DNA of 61,853 bases, taken from contig SFJG01000004.1 in the NCBI GenBank assembly GCA_004555955.1, forward strand, positions 1 through 61,853, read 5' to 3'. Both the position numbers and the translations under genes were made by a program. Shown one piece after another: positions 43,182 through 52,000 of this stretch. The stretch's first letter is position 1. The number at the start of each line of letters is the position of its first letter. The notes beneath the pieces were generated by a model that searched no databases, was not told the origin of the DNA, and saw only the letters and a program-made list of their open reading frames with translations. The stretch is from Bacteroidales bacterium. GTDB lineage: Bacteria; Bacteroidota; Bacteroidia; Bacteroidales; Muribaculaceae.

Positions 43182-43846
43182 TGGCACAAATCATCGACTA
43201 CAAAGGCGTAGAAATCACACGAGGCGACCTCATCGTGCTCCGCTCTGCCGACTTCGCCCTCAACGAAGGCGAATTCGTATACCTCATCGGCAAAGTAGGC
43301 AGCGGCAAAAGCAGCCTGCTCAAAACAATGTATGCCGAAATACCAGTCTCGGCAGGCGAGGCACACATCCTCGGTTACGACCTTACTGCTCTTCGCCGAC
43401 GCGACGTGCCTATGCTCCGCCGGCAAATCGGAATCGTGTTTCAAGACTTCCAACTACTCACCGACCGCTCTGTCTACGACAACCTCTTGTTCGTACTAAA
43501 AGCTACCGGATGGAAAAACAAAACGGACATCGACGACCGAATCAACGAAGTGTTAAGCCAAGTCGATATGACCAATAAATCATACAAAATGCCTCACGAA
43601 CTCTCCGGCGGCGAACAGCAACGAATCGCTATCGCTCGAGCTCTGCTCAACAACCCGAGCCTTATTCTCGCCGACGAGCCGACCGGAAACCTCGACGAAG
43701 CAACCGGTGAACAAATCATGCGACTGCTCCACGACATTTCTTCGAAAGGCACTGCCGTTATTATGGCTACTCACAATATGAAAATCACACAAGATTTTCC
43801 TGCAAGAATTGTGCGTTGCGAGGCGAAAAAAATCTTAGAAGTCTGA
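43181..43846 (+). CDS. ftsE: FtsE-type ABC transporter ATP-binding protein
   Basis: The product has 221 residues with Walker A GKVGSGKSS, signature LSGGEQQRIAIARALL, Walker B LILADEPTGNLD and a switch His (ATHN). The spacing and the VFQDFQLL Q-loop fit FtsE, which with FtsX controls peptidoglycan hydrolases at the division site. No ftsX is next to it in the window. It is coupled to hisIE by a one-base overlap and is the last gene of that operon. Confidence 0.85.
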   Translation: MAQIIDYKGVEITRGDLIVLRSADFALNEGEFVYLIGKVGSGKSSLLKTMYAEIPVSAGEAHILGYDLTALRRRDVPMLRRQIGIVFQDFQLLTDRSVYDNLLFVLKATGWKNKTDIDDRINEVLSQVDMTNKSYKMPHELSGGEQQRIAIARALLNNPSLILADEPTGNLDEATGEQIMRLLHDISSKGTAVIMATHNMKITQDFPARIVRCEAKKILEV

Positions 43847-43855
43847 TTTTTTATG

Positions 43856-43863
43856 TAATTTTG
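43856..43863 (+). promoter_or_regulatory. -7 box TAATTTTG for the lysine genes
   Basis: TAATTTTG lies 28 bases before ATG 43892. No lysine riboswitch fits in the 45-base gap and no clear -33 box is seen. Confidence 0.5.
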
Positions 43864-43891
43864 CAAAATAAATAATTTTCAAGCCGATATA

Positions 43892-45202
43892 ATGAAAGTA
43901 ATGAAATTTGGCGGCACCAGCGTAGGGTCCGCAGAACGTATTCAAAACGTAGCAAATCTTATTGCCGACAAGGGCAAAAACATAATCGTGCTATCCGCTA
44001 TGGCAGGCACAACCAACACCCTCGTCGAAATTTCCGACTACCTCTACAAGCGCAACATCGACGGCGCTAAAGAGACAATCAACAACCTCGAAAAGAAATA
44101 TCGAGCTACCATCGACGCGCTCTACAGCACCGACGCCGCGCGACAAGAAGCAAACACCGAAATTAAAGCTTGCTTCAACTACATCCGTTCGCTCACGAAA
44201 GACATCTTCACTCTCTTCGAAGAAAAAGAAATCCTCGCCCAAGGCGAAATCATGTCGACCGTGATGATGAACCTATACCTCCACGAAAAAGGCATCAAGT
44301 CGGAACTGCTCCCTGCTCTCGAGTATATGAAAACCGACAAAAACGGCGAGCCCGACAACCACTACATCCGTCAGCGACTTAACAACCTGCTCGACAAGCA
44401 CGCCGAAGCCGACCTTTACATCACCCAAGGTTACATCTGCCGCAATGCTTACGGCGAAATCGACAACCTCCAACGCGGCGGCAGCGACTACTCCGCCTCG
44501 CTTATCGGTGCCGCTATTTCCGCCGAAGAAATCCAAATTTGGACCGACATCGACGGTATGCACAACAACGACCCACGATTCGTCGAAAACACATCCCCGG
44601 TCGAAAAACTCAACTTCGAAGAAGCTGCCGAACTCGCATACTTCGGTGCGAAAATCCTGCACCCGACTTGCATTCAACCCGCAAAACTCAACAACATCCC
44701 GGTTCGTCTGCTCAACACTCTCGACCCGTCCGCTAAAGGAACCCTCATCGGCAACGATTCAATTCACACCGCTATCAAAGCCGTTGCCGCAAAAGACAAC
44801 ATCACAGCCATCAAAATCAAATCCGGCAGAATGTTGCTCGCCTACGGATTCCTCCGCAAAGTGTTCGAAATCTTCGAATCGCACAAAACAGCAATCGATA
44901 TGGTCGTAACTTCCGAAGTCGGCGTATCCGTAACTATCGACTCCGAGAAAAACCTCGACAACATTCTCGAAGACCTTCGCAAATTCGGCACCGTAACAAT
45001 CGACCGCGACATGGTTATCATCTGCGTTGTCGGCGACCTCGAATGGCAGAACCGCGGATTCGAAGCAAAAGCAATCGAAGCGCTCAAAGACATCCCCGTT
45101 AGAATGATTTCTTACGGCGGTAGCAACTACAACATATCTTTCCTAATCAGAAAAGAAGACAAAATCAAAGCGCTACAACTGCTTAGCAGTCACTTATTTT
45201 AA
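43892..45202 (+). CDS. lysC: Aspartate kinase, monofunctional
   Basis: The product has 436 residues. The kinase domain starts MKVMKFGGTSVGSAERI and includes LQRGGSDYSASLIGAAI and TDIDGMHNNDPR. The C-terminal third carries two ACT regions (TAIKIKSGRMLLAYGFLRKV, TVTIDRDMVIICVVGD), the usual site of lysine or threonine feedback. There is no homoserine dehydrogenase domain. It makes aspartyl phosphate and leads lysA and dapA. Confidence 0.95.
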   Translation: MKVMKFGGTSVGSAERIQNVANLIADKGKNIIVLSAMAGTTNTLVEISDYLYKRNIDGAKETINNLEKKYRATIDALYSTDAARQEANTEIKACFNYIRSLTKDIFTLFEEKEILAQGEIMSTVMMNLYLHEKGIKSELLPALEYMKTDKNGEPDNHYIRQRLNNLLDKHAEADLYITQGYICRNAYGEIDNLQRGGSDYSASLIGAAISAEEIQIWTDIDGMHNNDPRFVENTSPVEKLNFEEAAELAYFGAKILHPTCIQPAKLNNIPVRLLNTLDPSAKGTLIGNDSIHTAIKAVAAKDNITAIKIKSGRMLLAYGFLRKVFEIFESHKTAIDMVVTSEVGVSVTIDSEKNLDNILEDLRKFGTVTIDRDMVIICVVGDLEWQNRGFEAKAIEALKDIPVRMISYGGSNYNISFLIRKEDKIKALQLLSSHLF

Positions 45203-45219
45203 ACACAAAAACTACATAT

Positions 45220-46377
45220 ATGAGTGGTTTTCCAATAGATAAATTCAACAACCTGCAAACCCCATTCTACTACTACGACGTAGACCTCTTGCGGGCAACA
45301 CTGCGCACCGTCAAAGAATGCGCCGACGCCTACGACCTCCACATCCACTACGCCGTAAAAGCCAACGCCAACCCGCGAATTCTTGCCATCGTCAAAGAAT
45401 ACGGTTTGGGCGTCGACTGCGTTAGCGGTGGCGAAATAAAAGCAGCCGCCGACGTCGGTTTCGCCGGCTCCGACATTATGTTCGCCGGCGTAGGCAAAAC
45501 CGACGACGAAATTCGCCTCGCACTCGAAACCGGGATTCGCTGCTTCAACGTCGAATCGCTTCCCGAACTGCTGAACATCAACGAAATAGCAGCTCAGACA
45601 AACAATATGACTCACATCGCCGTCAGAATAAACCCAAACATTGATGCGCACACCCACCAATACATCACAACCGGGCTTAACGAAAACAAATTCGGCATCA
45701 ACCTCGAAAACCTCGGCGAATTCGTAAGCACAGCTCTTTCGTTGCCAAACATCGACCTCTGCGGTCTACACTACCACATAGGCTCTCAGATTCGCGACCT
45801 CGAGCCTTTCGAACAACTCTGCGACAAAGTCAACGACACACTCGCCTACATCGAAAGCCTCGGCGCTCAAATCACAATAATCGACGTCGGTGGCGGCCTC
45901 GGCATTAACTACGACGACCCCGACAGCGAGCCTATAGTCGACTTCAAGAAATACTTCGAAATCTTCGCACGCAACATCAAGCGCCGACCCGACCAACAAC
46001 TCCACTTCGAGCCGGGACGCTCAATCGTTGCTCAATCAGGAAGCCTAATCACACGAGTGCTTTACGTCAAAGAAGGTACAGCAAAAAAATTCGTCATCGT
46101 CGACGCCGGTATGACCGACCTCATTCGCCCCGCGCTCTACCAAGCGCACCACAAAATCGAAAACATCAGCTCGCATTCATCCGTCGACGACAAATACGAC
46201 GTTGTCGGTCCTATCTGCGAATCGTCCGACTGCTTCGGCACCGACGAACGACTCCCCCTCACCGGGCGCGGCGACTTCATCGCTCTCCGCTCCGCCGGCG
46301 CTTACGGCGAAGTTATGGCTTCGCAATACAACTGCCGACGTCTGCCCGGTAGCATTCTGAGCACCGAACTACTCTAA
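45220..46377 (+). CDS. lysA: Diaminopimelate decarboxylase
   Basis: The product has 385 residues with the alanine-racemase-like PLP barrel. The PLP lysine is in HYAVKANANPRIL near residue 47, followed by GLGVDCVSGGE, the HIGSQI segment, GGGLGINYDD, EPGRSIVAQ and the catalytic CESSD motif. It makes lysine from meso-DAP. It starts 17 bases after lysC. Confidence 0.95.
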   Translation: MSGFPIDKFNNLQTPFYYYDVDLLRATLRTVKECADAYDLHIHYAVKANANPRILAIVKEYGLGVDCVSGGEIKAAADVGFAGSDIMFAGVGKTDDEIRLALETGIRCFNVESLPELLNINEIAAQTNNMTHIAVRINPNIDAHTHQYITTGLNENKFGINLENLGEFVSTALSLPNIDLCGLHYHIGSQIRDLEPFEQLCDKVNDTLAYIESLGAQITIIDVGGGLGINYDDPDSEPIVDFKKYFEIFARNIKRRPDQQLHFEPGRSIVAQSGSLITRVLYVKEGTAKKFVIVDAGMTDLIRPALYQAHHKIENISSHSSVDDKYDVVGPICESSDCFGTDERLPLTGRGDFIALRSAGAYGEVMASQYNCRRLPGSILSTELL

Positions 46378-46428
46378 TCCGGTTCGCGCTCTTAACACTA
46401 AAAATTATAAAATAATAATTCGAAAAAT

Positions 46429-47319
46429 ATGGCTCTTCATATGGACCTAAGAGGAATGGGAGTTGCATTGATAACACCCTTCAATGCCGATAAATCAATC
46501 GACTTCCCTGCACTCGCGAAACTGCTGGAATACATCATACAAAATAAAGCCGACTACATAGTCGTACTCGGCACAACTGCCGAAACCGCAACACTTACCG
46601 AAGACGAACGCGAACAAGTCAGAGCATTCGTTGTCGAACGCGTCAACTCGCGCGTTCCTCTCGTACTCGGCGTTGGCGGAAACAACACAAAAGCCGTTAC
46701 CGACTACCTGCGTCAAAACGACCTGTCGGCTTTTAGCGCAATCCTTTCCGTAGTGCCCTACTACAACAAGCCCTCACAAGAAGGCATCTACCAACACTAC
46801 AAAGCAATCGCCGAAGCCTCTCCTCTGCCCGTCATCCTCTACAACGTCCCCGGACGCACCGGAGTCAACATGACAGCTGAGACAACTCTCCGCCTTGCCA
46901 AAAACTTCACAAACATCATCGGCGTCAAAGAAGCCTCGGGCAACATTACTCAGATGGACGACATCATCAAAAACAAGCCCGCCGACTTCATGGTAATCTC
47001 CGGCGACGACGGCATAACATTCCCGCTCATAACCCTCGGAGCCGTCGGTGTAATCTCCGTTATCGGCAACGCATTCCCTCGCGAGTTCTCTCGAATGGTA
47101 CGACTCGCCCTCGAAGGCGACTTCGCCAACGCTCTGCTCATACACCACCGATTCACCGAGCTATTCAGCCTACTCTTCGTCGACGGAAACCCCGCCGGCG
47201 TCAAATGCTTGCTCAACGCTAAAGGTATGATTCAAAACGAATTGCGACTCCCTCTCGTACCCACAAAAATAACAACATACGAGAAAATTCGCCAAGTTTT
47301 GAACAAACTCGAAAATTAA
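46429..47319 (+). CDS. dapA: 4-hydroxy-tetrahydrodipicolinate synthase
   Basis: The product has 296 residues from ATG 46429; ATG 46441 (MDLRGMGVAL) is an alternative. Key motifs are GTTAETATL, PYYNKPSQEG with its catalytic Tyr, LYNVPGRTGVN and IGVKEASGN with the Schiff-base Lys. It condenses aspartate semialdehyde and pyruvate. The 51-base gap from lysA is AT-rich and has no clear promoter, so it is probably the third gene of the lysine run. Confidence 0.95.
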   Translation: MALHMDLRGMGVALITPFNADKSIDFPALAKLLEYIIQNKADYIVVLGTTAETATLTEDEREQVRAFVVERVNSRVPLVLGVGGNNTKAVTDYLRQNDLSAFSAILSVVPYYNKPSQEGIYQHYKAIAEASPLPVILYNVPGRTGVNMTAETTLRLAKNFTNIIGVKEASGNITQMDDIIKNKPADFMVISGDDGITFPLITLGAVGVISVIGNAFPREFSRMVRLALEGDFANALLIHHRFTELFSLLFVDGNPAGVKCLLNAKGMIQNELRLPLVPTKITTYEKIRQVLNKLEN

Positions 47320-47331
47320 AATCGATTTTTA

Positions 47332-47362
47332 TTGCAAGGTTATAAAATTTAGGCTAACTTTG
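47332..47362 (+). promoter_or_regulatory. Promoter of tRNA-Arg
   Basis: TTG (47332-47334), 20 bases, then TAACTTTG (47355-47362), 26 bases before the mature tRNA 5' end at 47388. Confidence 0.7.
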
Positions 47363-47387
47363 CAGCACTTTTTGGAGGAAATTTTGG

Positions 47388-47461
<74 letters not shown>

Positions 47462-47466
47462 CGGAA

Positions 47467-47497
47467 ACTCGCCGGCAGCAATGTCGGCGAGTTTTTT
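47467..47497 (+). terminator. Terminator of tRNA-Arg
   Basis: ACTCGCCG (47467-47474) pairs perfectly with CGGCGAGT (47485-47492), followed by TTTTT. It lies six bases after the tRNA. Confidence 0.9.
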
Positions 47498-47527
47498 ATT
47501 TTGTTAGCCGGCATTGCCGCGCCGCCT

Positions 47528-47680
47528 AATCGCAGTTTTTTGTAAAAATCGCGGTTATAATCGCAAAAATTTGTACCTTTGAGCGCTTTTAATCGTGATT
47601 TTTTGTATGGCAGTGAAAGTTGACACCGATTAAAAACTATTTCTTTTTTATGCCGATGCAAAATTTCGCGGTTTTTTGTA
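47528..47680 (+). repeat. Three direct repeats of a CG-then-TTTTTTGTA motif before the AraC-type gene
   Basis: Similar 17-base units occur at 47528-47544 (AATCGCAGTTTTTTGTA), 47591-47607 (AATCGTGATTTTTTGTA) and 47664-47680 (TTTCGCGGTTTTTTGTA), spaced 63 and 73 bases. The last one runs into the TAAATTTG box at 47679-47686. A further TACCTTTG box lies at 47574-47581. They could be repeated operator sites, possibly for autoregulation. The rest of the 47498-47692 gap shows no gene. Confidence 0.55.
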
Positions 47681-47686
47681 AATTTG
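47679..47686 (+). promoter_or_regulatory. -7 box TAAATTTG abutting the AraC-type gene start
   Basis: TAAATTTG ends only six bases before ATG 47693. With the usual distance to the transcription start, the mRNA would have almost no 5' leader if this box is used; ATG 47702 is an alternative start. Confidence 0.45.
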
Positions 47687-47692
47687 CAAAAA

Positions 47693-48829
47693 ATGGAAGA
47701 GATGGGTAGTAACAATTTCGATATATTTGCTGCGTCGGTGGCGTTTTCGCTTGTGCTTGTGCTCTCGTTCGTAAAGATGCCGGGCGGCGAGTTGTGGAAG
47801 CCTTTTCGACGCATGAACAAGTTGCTGATAATGTGTTACAGTGCAATGAGTGTGTCTAATGTTGTCACGGCAATGTGCGGCGTCAGCGACTCTAACGACC
47901 CAATTATGTCGGGAGCGATGCTGTTGGTGTCGATGTATCAAGCGATGCTCTTCACTGCCTCGTGTGTGGTTTTCGTTGCGCCTCATAAGATTAGCATCGG
48001 TTGGCTTGTTCAGAATGCTTTGGCGATTACGCTTGTCGTCGGTCTTGTGGTTGCAGGATTTGTTGTCGGCGGAAGATATATCCAATTGGCGTTGTGGGGT
48101 TGTATTGCCATCTACATAGCACAGTTGATTTACTATTGCTTCTTGTTCAAGAGGTGCTACGACCGCAGTTTGCAAGTCTTGGAGGAAAACTTCGACGAGG
48201 ACATGCGCGACAGTCTGCGGCTTGTGAAGAATAGCTTCCTGGGCGCTCTGACGGTTGGCGTGAGTGCGTTGGTATTCGCTATGTTCCAATTGGGCGGAAT
48301 CTGGTATATCACGTTCACCTGCATCTATACCATATATTATATTTATATTGTAATTTGCATCCTAAACTATCGCATAAGCTCGGGCTACATTCTCAAGGTT
48401 GTCAGTACGAAATCGGTTACCGAAGTTGAAAAGAAAAAGGAAGTACCCGACGACATGCCGCCCATCGACGCGGAAGAGGAGCTTCGCATTTCGAAGGCTT
48501 TAGACAAATGGGTCGAGCAGAAGATGTTCATCCACAACGACCAAACCGTCGAAGACATTGCCGCAGCGCTTGGCACTACGCACACCGTGATGAAATGGTA
48601 TTTCTCCACACGCAAGCATACGACGTTCCGCAGTTGGCGGCAGCGGCTGCGCGTGGTCGAGGCTCAGCGCATTTTGCGTGAAGAAAAAGTTTCAACCTCG
48701 ACGCTCCACACGCTTGTCGGTATTACCGACAAAAGTAATTTTCACAAACTTTTCCGCCAATATGTGGGCATGACTCTCCGCGAATATCAGCAAGCATATT
48801 TGCAAATCCATGAGCCGGAGAGCGAATAA
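47693..48829 (+). CDS. Membrane-anchored AraC-family transcriptional regulator
   Basis: The product has 378 residues from ATG 47693 (375 from ATG 47702). Six or seven hydrophobic segments fill the first 230 residues (FDIFAASVAFSLVLVLSF, AMLFTASCVVFVAP, FTCIYTIYYIYIVICIL). A charged linker (KKKEVPDDMPPIDAEEE) leads to an AraC-type helix-turn-helix domain in the last 100 residues (TVEDIAAALGTTHTVMKWYF, LVGITDKSNFHKLFRQYVGMTLREYQQ). The layout suggests a membrane sensor that contacts DNA from the membrane. It lies upstream of, and may control, the BspA-like gene; this is inferred only from adjacency. The signal is unknown. Confidence 0.75.
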   Translation: MEEMGSNNFDIFAASVAFSLVLVLSFVKMPGGELWKPFRRMNKLLIMCYSAMSVSNVVTAMCGVSDSNDPIMSGAMLLVSMYQAMLFTASCVVFVAPHKISIGWLVQNALAITLVVGLVVAGFVVGGRYIQLALWGCIAIYIAQLIYYCFLFKRCYDRSLQVLEENFDEDMRDSLRLVKNSFLGALTVGVSALVFAMFQLGGIWYITFTCIYTIYYIYIVICILNYRISSGYILKVVSTKSVTEVEKKKEVPDDMPPIDAEEELRISKALDKWVEQKMFIHNDQTVEDIAAALGTTHTVMKWYFSTRKHTTFRSWRQRLRVVEAQRILREEKVSTSTLHTLVGITDKSNFHKLFRQYVGMTLREYQQAYLQIHEPESE

Positions 48830-48840
48830 CCGACAATTTT

Positions 48841-48906
48841 AACGTAGTAAAAACGTAGTAAAACGTGGTATTTCGATGTCGAACACGAAATACCACGAAT
48901 TTTTTT
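48841..48906 (+). terminator. Terminator hairpin preceded by three AACGTAGTA-type repeats
   Basis: AACGTAGTA occurs at 48841-48849 and 48852-48860, and AACGTGGTA at 48862-48870. The third unit overlaps a perfect 12-bp stem, CGTGGTATTTCG (48864-48875) with CGAAATACCACG (48886-48897), loop of ten bases, then a seven-T run (48900-48906). It should terminate the AraC-type gene. Confidence 0.8.
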
Positions 48907-48928
48907 ATGCGTTTTTTGTTTTGTGATT

Positions 48929-48936
48929 TAAATTTG
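48929..48936 (+). promoter_or_regulatory. -7 box TAAATTTG for the BspA-like gene
   Basis: TAAATTTG lies 64 bases before ATG 49001, just after the terminator at 48906; no well-spaced TTTG -33 box is seen, which would fit activator dependence. Confidence 0.45.
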
Positions 48937-49000
48937 TAGTCAGAAAGCCCGTCGTCCGACAACACATTTCCAAAATAATCCAAAATAATATATAACATTT

Positions 49001-52000
49001 ATGAACAAAACGAGATTTAAAAGCAACAGGTATGCAGCGATAGTTGCACTGTTGATTGCTATGTTTGCCTTGTCGCCGTTGGCAATGGCACAAGAGCCGC
49101 AAGGCTACGCTGAAGTAATCGACGGCGTGCTCACGTTCTACTGGGATGCCGACCGCGATTCGCGCACAGGGAAGACTTACAGCATTCCCGGTCCATATCA
49201 ACGTCCCGCATGGAGTGGTACAGATACCGCACCTAACGAGAGTACTACCAAGGTGGTTTTCGACCCGTCGTTTATCAATTGTGAGATACAAGGCTGTTAT
49301 GATTGGTTCCGGCAGTGCACAAAACTTACCACAATTGAAGGTCTTGAATATCTAAACACTTCCAAGGCATGTACGATGGAATATATGTTTTCCTGCTGCA
49401 CATCGCTAAAGTCTATCGACTTGTCGCATTTCGACATGAGCAGTGTGGAAAATACAAATTATATGTTTAATAATTGTACAAGCCTCGAATCTGTCGATTT
49501 ATCCGGCACCAACATGGTAAAAGCAACCACCATGCAAGGAATGTTTAAGAATTGCACTTCGCTGAAATCCGTTAACTTTGCCAACTGCAACACTTCGAAT
49601 GTGACGAGGATGGATGGTACGTTCTACGGCTGTAGTTCGTTGACGACGCTCGACTTGTCGCAACTCGACACTTCGAATGTGACGAGGATGGATGGTACGT
49701 TCTACGGCTGTAGTTCGTTGACGGAGCTCGACCTGTCGACGTTCGACATCTCTAAAGTTACTACGATGGAGAATACGTTCCGCGATTGCACCTCACTTGT
49801 GTCGCTCAACACCAAGTCGCTCTCCGCAAATAATCTTCAGAATCTTAACAACACATTTTACAATTGTAAGTCGTTAAAATCGCTTGACTTGCGGAATTTC
49901 AATAAGGCACCTGCTTTTATGCAAGCAACGTTCTATGGCTGCGAGAGTCTGGAGGATATCAACTTGAACACGGTTCGTTTGTGGTATGCTAACTATCTGA
50001 ACGATTTGTTCAATGGTTGCAAAAGCCTTAAAGAACTTGATTTGCCGGATGGGCCATACAATGCAAAAGATGTGTCGAATATGTTCCGCGATTGCACATC
50101 ACTTACAACCATATATATTAGCAACATTGGTTGGGACTTTAGAAGCACTCCGACATCCGACAATATGTTCTTGAACTGTACATCGCTCAAAGGCGCCGTG
50201 GCTTACAATGCAAGCAAAACCGACTTAAGTATGGCAAACTTCACCACAGGCTACCTTACAAGCCTTGCCGAAAAGCAAATATATGGTGTAGAAAGCAACG
50301 GCGTGCTCACGCTATACTACGATAGGGAATCCGGGAATCGCACAGGCACAGTTAATATCGACCCTACCGACAACTCCGTTCCCGGCTGGGCAGGCACTGA
50401 GGATAATCCTAACACGACAGTAACCAAGGTGGTGTTCGACAAATCGTTCAGCAAATGCCAACCGACAAAGACTTGCTATTGGTTCTGTTATTTGACCAAA
50501 CTCACAACCTTTGAGGGACTTGAGAATCTCAATACGAAAGAGATAACAGAGATGAGCAAGATGTATGCCGGATGTAGCAGTCTGACTTCGCTCGACCTCT
50601 CGCCGTTCGTAACCGGGGCGCTAAAGTCAATGTCCTTTATGTTTGCCGACTGCAGCAGCCTGACATCGCTCGAGTTTCCGAATTTTACCACCGGTAGTGT
50701 AACTAATATGGAGGGGCTGTTCAAAGGGTGCTCGTCGCTTAAATCTGTCGACATCTCGAACCTTGACTTCGCAATGGCATCGTATATAAACAGTATGTTT
50801 GAAGGTTGTAGTAGCCTTACCACACTCGACCTCTCGGAATTTGACTTCTCAGTGGCAAGATATGCAAACAATCTGTTTAAAGACTGCAGTAGCCTGACTA
50901 CTCTCAAGTTGCCTAATTTGGCAACAAAGCAGATGAGCAATATGTTTGCCGGTTGCAGCAGTCTCAAATCGCTCGACGTTTCCAACCTCACAGGAAATGT
51001 AACCCTAATGGATGGTATGTTCGCCGGATGTAGCAACCTGACCACACTCGATGTTTCCAACCTTAAAACTTCGAAAGTTTCCAATATGAGCAATGTGTTC
51101 AAAGGATGTACAAAACTTGAGAGCATTTATTGCGACAACACATGGTCGTGCGACAACTCTACCGATATGTTTGCCGGCTGTACCGCCCTCAAAGGCGCCG
51201 TAGCTTTCGACGCAAGCAAAACCGACGCCTCGATGGCTAATCCCAAGACCGGCTACTTCTGCGGAAAAACGTACGTGGTAATCGACAAAGGTACTCTCTC
51301 TTTCTATCGAGACTATCAACGCAAATCGCGCACCGGCACGTCGTACCTCATCACCGAAAGAAATGCAGAAGACGATTCTTTCCCAATATGGGCTGATAAT
51401 ACAACTATCAAAAAAGTGGTGATTGACGACTCGTTCATTGCCTATGCTCCCTCTTCGACATCTAAATGGTTTGCCAACTGTACAGCCTTGGAAACTGTCG
51501 AAGGTCTCGAAAACATCAATAGCAAAACACTGTTAAGTTCGAGTTTTATGTTCTACGATTGCAGCAGTCTTACATCAATCTCCGGCTTCAATTTTAGCGG
51601 GTTATGGCTTGAAAACACAAGTTATATGTTTGCAGGATGTAGCAAACTTGCCTCACTCGACGTTTCAGGGATTAGTGCAATTTGGGTAACCGATATGAGC
51701 AATATGTTTGCAGGCTGTAGCAACCTGACCTCGCTCGACCTCTCAAAGAGTGATGTGCAAAGCGTGACGAATATGAGTAGAATGTTCGCCGGCTGTAGTA
51801 ATATTAAAACTATTGTCATCAAGGATTCAAGTGCTAAAATCTTTGGAGTGGATAAGGTTACGGATATGAGCGAAATGTTCAAAGGATGCGCAAAACTTGA
51901 AACCATCCATTGTGTCGACACTTGGACGTGCGACAACTCTACGGATATGTTTGCCGGCTGTACATCCCTCAAGGGTGCTGTTGCTTACGACCCGACGAAG

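Noticed and set aside
43847..43891. A lysine riboswitch or T-box before lysC
   Set aside because: The gap is 45 bases, far too short for a lysine riboswitch, and shows no T-box sequence.
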